Made by a program: the position numbers and the translations under genes. The notes under the pieces were generated by a model, which saw only the letters and a program-made list of their open reading frames with translations, was not told the DNA's origin and searched no databases. A stretch of DNA of 64,000 bases from Blasia pusilla (Eukaryota > Marchantiophyta > Marchantiopsida > Blasiales), in the NCBI GenBank assembly GCA_050084515.1, contig CM114274.1, positions 12,896,001 through 12,960,000 of the forward strand. The letters are read 5' to 3'. Shown here piece after piece: positions 57,225-64,000 of the stretch (position 1 is the first letter of the stretch; the number at the start of each line of letters is the position of its first letter).

Positions 57225-57940
57225 GACAATGGAGTCCCTTTTCAGATGATGAGAACAACTGCAATCATGTTCGGGTCTGAGGCACTGGCTGCATTTGAAA
57301 GTGCCAAGTCTTCACTACTTAGGTCGAAATTGCTGCAATGCTGAGGTACAATTACACCTTCTTGATTTGCATATCCTTCAAAATGTAGTTATAAAACGGA
57401 GCCCATCATTGTGTTTTGATATGTCACTGAACTAAATATGCACGTGAACACACTTAGATTCTTTCATTTGTAGGAGTCATGGCCTTAGTGCAAAGACAAA
57501 AAGGGAGCATCCTGTCAACTTGGAGGAGAATCATGTCTCCTTGTTATTTGAGAACATTATATACAATTCCAGGCTTGGGTCACACACATGGAACCTCAGA
57601 AGGTAGGATGGTTTTCAAAGTTGTTATGTCAGTCATGAGAGTGGCTGAGATCTTGTCAGTATGCACATTATGTGCTAAGCAACCATGTCTACAAGGAAAG
57701 GCTACAACAAGCTTCCTTCTCTGAACCGGTGTTCTGAATTTACCTCTTCACTTTTCGTTCAGTAGTTTTCCTCAGAGCTATTTGTTTCTATTCCTTTTGT
57801 CAAGTCTTTGCAGCACAAGTGAGGGTTGCAGGTTTGTTCTTCATTAGTAAGATACATGGAATCAGACTGGGCATTGATTTTATGCAGGAAACAACTATAA
57901 GGCTTGTAGCTTTCCCAAGTGTGGAGATACAGGCCATATC
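57225..57940. other. No gene seen downstream of LYRM1
   Basis: Probably LYRM1 3' untranslated region and intergenic sequence. Short frames only. Confidence 0.4.
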
Positions 57941-57949
57941 TACTGTATC

Positions 57950-60340
57950 TAACTAAGGAGACTAGTGCCTTCTGTAGCCTTGGGACCATAGATCCTGCAT
58001 CTTGGTTGGACAGTGGTAGAGACTGGTATGAATACAGAGATAGGAAGCTGTGAAGATAACCATGTGCTCAATAAGTAGTGCCTGTCGTTGCCTTTTGACA
58101 GTAGACTGGATGCCCTGGTTGGTCAGTGCTAGAGACTGGGATAGGTGCAGAGAGAAGAAGTGAAGGTACCTTATGAGAGGTGGGAGACTGTCTCATATAG
58201 TGTGAGCGCTGACCATTTATAGTGTTGCTGGAGAGCGTCCAAGTGTCATCTAAGAATATCTTTACAACACCATCTCCCTTTTACCTGATGGGTATCCCCA
58301 ATACACTTTACTTACAAGTGCAGGAGCTTTGGTTAGTAAATCTAGGCTACTGAACGCGATGAACAGTTCTGGTGTTACTGGCTCGGCAATATCAGCATAA
58401 GTTTTGATCTTTGTGTTGTGAATTTTGCTCAGTTGACCAGTTAGTGATTGGGTGTTTCCCCATTGTCATCCAAAGTGCAGGACTTAAGTTGTGTTCCATC
58501 CTGCTATTTTTGAGCCGCCTTCCCAGACTATGGGTCCACCACAAATAGTTCTTCAGTTCTGCTGGTTCAGGATATACAGCCAAGAGGGAAAGGTTTGACA
58601 TTTTCATGGCTTTGCTGATGCATTTTTTCTGTGAATGTTCTCCCACTGCTTTGGTTCTGGTATCCACGAACCATGTCTCCTCTTGCTCCCACATTTCAGG
58701 CCCAGCAGGAAGCTTTGTCACTGACACAATCTCTTGAACCCTTTTTGTCCAAGATTGCTCTGCTTCAGAGGGCTCCATTGGGTCCATGTGGTTCCCATCA
58801 ACAATTTAGGATAGCAGTAGGGACCCATTGCATCCAGCTGCCTCCATCAGTTCCACTCGGTGATCTCACATCTGTCCTCCAGGGGTTCCAAACCAAGTTC
58901 TGATCTCACACCAACCTTGGGAATTCCTGAGGAAGCCCAAAACACTTAGGTGCACACTTAAGAAGCCTGCCCCTTTTTTTGGTGGTGGCATCCCACACTA
59001 CAGCGTCATGTTCCAGTAAAGATCAAATAGTATGCAGATTGGTAGACTGTTTCGCTTCTGATATGATGTCGCAGCAATGTTTAGGTTCACTTTCATGTGA
59101 CATTCCTCAGTAGTCTTCTTGAAGTAAGCATCCATCGCGCATTCTTATTATAATTCAATGCCTAGGTAGGTGTATGTGGGCACCTGAGGTATCTCCTGTT
59201 CTCTCCAGGGCGAATGCTTGCTCCCTTGCGATTGAATATCATCATGTCACACATTGACACATACGCCTCCATGCCCCACATGCAACACCAGATTTTGGTC
59301 AGGGATATCATCTCCTGGACCTTCTCTCCAGTCTCCTATAGGCCAAAGTCATCAGCAAGCATCCTGGTGGGCAACAACAGAGTTGTTACCCACCCGGATG
59401 TCCAGTCCACTACCCTCCATCTCCTTCAGTAGGGAGTTGACAAAAGCATTGAAGAAGTTGTGATAGAGGGGCATCCTTGGCCCATACCTGCTTAATGTCA
59501 AATACTCCACTATACTGGCCATTCACCAGAACAAAACTCATCGTGTTCTGGTAGAGTTTTTTCACCAGCCTCCGCATGCTTCCTCTGAGCCCCACCTTCC
59601 ATGAGCTCTAAGACAGGACATTCCTCCAAACAGTTTCAGTTGCGGGGTTGCAAAGTGGATCCAAATTTCTTAAACTGATAAGGAACTCGAGGATTTTTTT
59701 TCATGTTTCATGGTGTATAGTGCGAGTTGTAGGAATCCTGCACTAAGAGAGTGCTTAGTTGATGAGGTGAGTCACTTGCTGTCTGCTGAGATGAGACATC
59801 AATTGAGAGTTACATCCTGGAATAACCTACTTAACTGAAAGCGCTATCTTACAACAAGCATCCTAAGATAGCTACATCTGATCACAGCTGGTGCCACAGC
59901 TCCAGCATGATTATATGTAATTTCATTGTGGCCATTCAGGATCAATGTGCCTCTCTGTGTGGTCATGCCTATCAATTCCTTGATGCCATTAATGCATGGC
60001 CTTCTGCAGAGAGACCTTTTCACATAGGATGACATTTGCAGCAACATCGTGATAAATCTGGACTTATATTTCACTGCTTTTGAACTTCCTCGGAAGCTGT
60101 CCATCATGTAGACAGGTAGTAGAATGTTGATGGCAATCCTTGGGAGTCAACTGGAATGAAGTAGATGAATGAGTACTCGAAAAAAATCAAGCACTTGACA
60201 GTATATTTCACCATTGGACCAGAGATCTTTTCTCTCCTCAGAGGGCACTCGAATCAGTGGGTGAAGGTCATAGGAGCAAGCACAGGAAAATGAGGAGCCA
60301 AGTCGGTCAGACAGAGCATGACCTGATATTGCCAAGAATT
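57950..60340 (-). mobile_element. LINE with reverse-transcriptase remnant (copy C)
   Basis: On the minus strand a frame near 59595-59410 reads LVKKLYQNTMSFVLVNGQYS, a LINE reverse-transcriptase palm-entry motif. After a frame change, LLKEMEGSGLDIRVGNN and LADDFGL follow (about 59339-59440). The latter is the (Y/F)xDD active-site box. Downstream on the minus strand (58590-58067) lies the 3' region shared with the fragments at 9.76-10.33 kb. A partial extra copy of the 3' start lies at 57950-58045. Upstream sequence to about 60340 (residues MMDSFRGSSKAVKYKS) is probably endonuclease/linker remnant but not identified. Frameshifts make it non-functional. Confidence 0.68.
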
Positions 60341-60344
60341 ACTT

Positions 60345-61890
60345 CAAGTTAGAGTACTGCACTAAAGATTGCTTCATCCGAATGAATTAGACAGCATCTT
60401 TACCGAGAGAATCATAATTGTGGCCAAGTCTGTTGGTCTTAATCTGCTTTAGACGTCATTTTTCAACAGCAAACTCGGAGCTTGACAGTGCCCAGATCTC
60501 AAATATCATCATAACAAAATGATGAAAGTGTTGTCACGTGTGCAGGCACCAAAATCTCATCATCACCTACAAAATGACTACTTCATTTAAATTAAATTTT
60601 CTAATCAGCAATACGTACGTCATCCACATAAACAATTACATAATTGGAAAGTTACCCTTTACACGCTAAATATTAAGCATGTCCATACGCAGCTTTTCGT
60701 GAGTCAAAAATTTCATCACATAGCAGCTTCTCTGATCTAAAATCAGTACTCTTCGAACTTCACACTTGGAGTTTAGGAGTCAGGTTCATTGATTTCACTT
60801 TACTTCACCTAGGTTGGACTTTTTCCAAAAACTTTTATGACAATCTCTTATAGATGGGCCATTATGATCAACATACCAAACCTAGAAATATTCTTATTTC
60901 CTCGAATGAAGTCAACCACACCATATCCATTGTAAGGTATGAATCATATGACTCCAACATTTACAATCCAATTACATCCAACTATGCCCTCTTTGGGCAA
61001 AGGATTATGCAAATCCTTTGTTGGAAGTTGGCAATGAACACACGCCGTAGGCAAGGATGAACATCATCTTTAACTCATACTCCTTCCTCATTGCTGCATC
61101 ACCTCATACCCCTTCCTCAATGCTGCATTATCTTAACTCATATTCCATCCTCGTTGCTGCATTCCTTATTCATATAGTTGGATTATTGGATTTCACAAGA
61201 GGTTGAAAATGGATATGTTCGGTTGTCTAGTTGGAAATGAATGGATGTGTTTGGCCATCTAATTGGAGATGACAAGGCTTTGGGTAGTTTTCTCCACATA
61301 ATCGATATCAAATTATTCACTTTTAAATAAAAAAAAATTCTATCGAGGACGACCAAAACAGGATCCGAGAAGGTTTACGTCACAAATCCTAATCCTCCCC
61401 ATCTCCCAGCCACGTCCCGAACCCGCACTAGCCCGGCTGGGGACACGTAAGCGAATCTCCATCTGCTGAGCGCAGCCAAAGACACGTAGCCGATATGAGC
61501 TACTAAAACAGGGGCAACGGAATACACCAAACTTTGCCAGAATTCGCATACGGCCACACGCGGATCTATCTCAATAGCGCCACGTCACGTGTTTTGACGA
61601 AGGCGTCAATGAGGGGATGGATTGACGGGTTGCACCGATGGAGAATATGAGGAGGAGGACGACGGAGGGAGGGAGGGAGGGAGGGAGAATGACGGACGGA
61701 GAGTAGCGACTGGCGAATGCAATCCATCCAAGTCATCTACGGTCCGTGAGTGAGCCAACCCTGTCACGACACGGAGTGCTCGTCAAGCATGTGCGCGCTT
61801 GGGTGACGAGGGTTCTTAAAGTGACACGTAATCGAAAAAGGGTCATGATCTAATCACTAGTTACAGGATTACTCTTTATCTGATTAGCAA
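60345..61890. other. No gene seen; AT-rich then GC-rich block
   Basis: 60345-61330 is AT-rich. Near 61075-61155 CTCATACYCCTTCCTCAATGCTGCAT-like sequence is repeated three times. 61335-61840 is GC-richer with a purine microsatellite. Confidence 0.45.
61664..61688. repeat. GGGA microsatellite
   Basis: A run of GGAG/GGGA units in a GC-rich block. Confidence 0.9.
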
Positions 61891-64000
61891 TAGGTCTATG
61901 TATTGTTTTTCATTTTTTCAAAAATTTTTAATCTTGAGTTTCTTTCCAATGTCCATTAGGAAAATGATTGGAGAGGCAACAGCATGGGTAGTTCGTGTTG
62001 TAGGGTATCCTGTTGGGCTACATGGTTACGTATCTTCTATTGCACGGAGCAACCTCTTGTTGCATTTACAAGAATGTATCGTATTATGTCTCAAGATAAC
62101 TTTTGTTTATTGGCTAATGTCGTGGTTGTTCATCAAACATGTTTTGATTTTGTGTGTTGGATTGCATATCCACCGCCGATACATCAACAAGAAAGAACAG
62201 TTACGCTACGAGTTGAGATCTGCAATCCACAGATTTGTTTCCTTTTTGTAGTGGAATTTTGGGAACTTACACATATATTTTTATAATTTCCTGAAAAAAT
62301 ATGGTTTATCACTTCCTCGACAATCATCAACTCACCCCTTCTCGTAGTCCTTCTCTCGTTGTTATCACTACTTATTTTTGGGAATGCATCTCAGTGATAT
62401 TACATCGTGCACAAGCATTGGCATTAATATATCAAGCCAAATTGGTTGGGCACCACTCATCTCATCATCCACTAGTGTAAGCGTCAAATTTGTTCCAAGC
62501 TTCTAATCCGGAGCTCGTTGAGTTGGTTTTTTATGTTGCCTTGTTGACATTTTCTTTTTTCTACATTCATTTTTCACTTCTTGCCTTCCTCCCTTCTTGG
62601 GAATTTTTCCCTTCCTTTGTGCTCTTTTGAGATTTATTTTTATAAAAAAAAGTGGATTTTGTTGGCAATATGAGTGGTCTTCTTGTCAATGTCAAATATT
62701 ATATGCATAAATATGATATAAACAACCAAGTATCCCTTCTTGGGATGTTATCACCTTCCCTATTCCTCTTTTGGGATTTTTTGTAATAAAGTGGATTTTC
62801 TTGGTATTATTATCAATTTGAATAAAAGAGAGTATTCCAAGAAAGGGGAAATATGAATATCATTTTATTATCAAAAAATAAATTCAAGAAGAAAGATTGA
62901 TTTTCTTAGAAAGACTACTAGTGTTTTAATCTATAGTATGATTGGAGAGTGCTTTCTTGATTCGCAGACTCTTGTCGGCTAGACATGTCGCAAGTAGTTA
63001 GCAAGAAAATGTTTCATTTATTATGAGCAGAAAGAAAAAAAAATGAATTGTGGACAACATGGTTAATCTCTTCACCCCCGTGCCTGACACAAGCTATACA
63101 CTAGTAGTATAGATGGTAAGTGTATGGTCTATTGTGGCTTTTACTTTGTTGAATCTTTTTTTCATTTTAACTTTCTCTAGTCCCATTAAGAAGCAAGAAA
63201 ATCTCCATATCATCTTTCTTATCATTTGATTCTTCTTATTTTCTTTTATTAACTTCTTTCCCATATTTGTGACTCAAAAAATCTAAGGGATCCCCTAATA
63301 TTTGAAGCAATCATTCTTTTGACTCCTTTCACTTTCTTTTTTGGGTTGAGTTATATCTAGTCCTTGTTTATGTTTAGAGTTTTTCCTTTATTCTCATAAA
63401 ATTTTAATGACATGTCATTTCATTAAAATTTTGCAATGTAAAAAAGCATCAAATCTCATATAGGTTGTCACGACTATTAGAATAGATCGGTGGGATCTAG
63501 CAAAGCGTCTGCACGAGTAGTGGAGGACAGGCCTAAGAGGTCGACGATGACATGTTGAGGCCCCGGAAACCTGAGAGAGCAGATTTCCCCTTCGTTTCGG
63601 CTCATTTGGAGCCATATTGAGGAACTTACTATTTTAGGTAAGTACCATTTTGAGTATATGATCAACTTTATATTTTTGGTAAGTGGCCCTTGACCTCCTA
63701 CATCAGGTCAAGAGCCAAGCAGGTGACTTGGGATAATAGGTTACCATGGAGAGAGCTTGGGAGATGGGGAGGAGTATACCTCAAGGAGAGAGAGTTTGAG
63801 AGCTCATTCTCCCTTTGTTGAACCTCTTGGCATGAGGCGGCGGAGCTATGGTCCCTTGCCTTGTGGGTGTAACCCAAGCCCCTCATTAGGAGAGTGGGTT
63901 TGGTTTGACATGAGAGAGAGTGCACACCTTCGAGTGCTATGATGTGAGATGGTGTAGAGAGAGATTGGATCTTACTTTACAAAGAGAGAATGAGAGAATG
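61890..64000. other. No supportable gene
   Basis: Two overlapping plus-strand frames at 61898-62286 have no recognisable domain. The stretch near 62370-62440 shares TATCACTACTT and TGCACAAGCATTGGCAT with about 50110-50180. The rest is AT-rich with T-runs. Confidence 0.4.

Noticed and set aside
61898-62286. Two overlapping plus-strand frames of about 100-117 codons
   Set aside because: Hydrophobic by composition only; no family recognised and frames overlap.

Overview
This looks like a repeat-rich eukaryotic nuclear window, most likely from a land plant or a close streptophyte relative. The evidence is two intron-containing host genes with GT-AG introns and plant-type transposon families (CACTA-like, hAT, Helitron, Mutator-like, LINE, Ty3/gypsy). 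There is also a fragment resembling the plant PHD protein EDM2. Nonsense mutations in the dead transposons are mostly of the CAG-to-TAG type, as expected from CHG methylation and deamination. A seedless plant (bryophyte, lycophyte or fern) fits best, but I cannot name the species.

Layout. 1-2.3 kb: minus-strand remnant of a Ty3/gypsy element whose retropepsin is followed by a cytosine-5 DNA methyltransferase domain. 2.3-9 kb: a tRNA-like/SINE block, a CACTA-like transposase remnant, a tract dense in AGTCAT/ATGACT words and a Helitron/PIF1 helicase remnant. 9.7-10.5 kb: LINE 3' fragments. 12.2-17.8 kb: a minus-strand host gene for an MFS transporter of the TetA/hippocampus-abundant-transcript type; five exons were found with consistent phase and more are likely. 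19.8-20.8 kb: a second Helitron helicase remnant. 24.3-26.7 kb: a broken EDM2-like PHD fragment and an unrecognised ORF split by one TGA. 28-39.9 kb: the most unusual region, described below. 42.4-44.5 kb: a hAT transposase pseudogene. 47-49.9 kb: a second copy of the Ty3/gypsy family (gag, two zinc knuckles, retropepsin, start of the methyltransferase). 51.5-52.4 kb: an unexplained GC-rich island in AT-rich DNA. 55.5-57.2 kb: a plus-strand four-exon LYRM1 homologue with all splice phases matching. 58-60.3 kb: a LINE reverse-transcriptase pseudogene. The remaining AT-rich stretches show no gene I can support.

The candidate novel system lies at about 28-39.9 kb. A minus-strand gene (29179-34312) joins a coiled-coil N-terminus, a ParB/Srx-type domain and a permuted (beta-class) N4/N6 DNA-methyltransferase domain. 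It stands head-to-head with a plus-strand transposase (36.0-39.6 kb) that has a GCM/WRKY-like zinc finger and a C-terminal SWIM zinc finger. The introns and spacers of both are filled with dozens of copies of a 27-bp palindrome (arm GCAACCCGTCGGA), several of them in tandem arrays of about 65 or 67 bp. The palindrome appears confined to this interval. I infer a mobile element that acquired a phage- or plasmid-like ParB-methyltransferase together with palindromic sites. This copy is decayed, with eight in-frame stops and at least two frameshifts in the methyltransferase gene. With the Ty3/gypsy-cytosine methyltransferase, the window holds two unrelated mobile-element families that each carry a DNA-methyltransferase fold.
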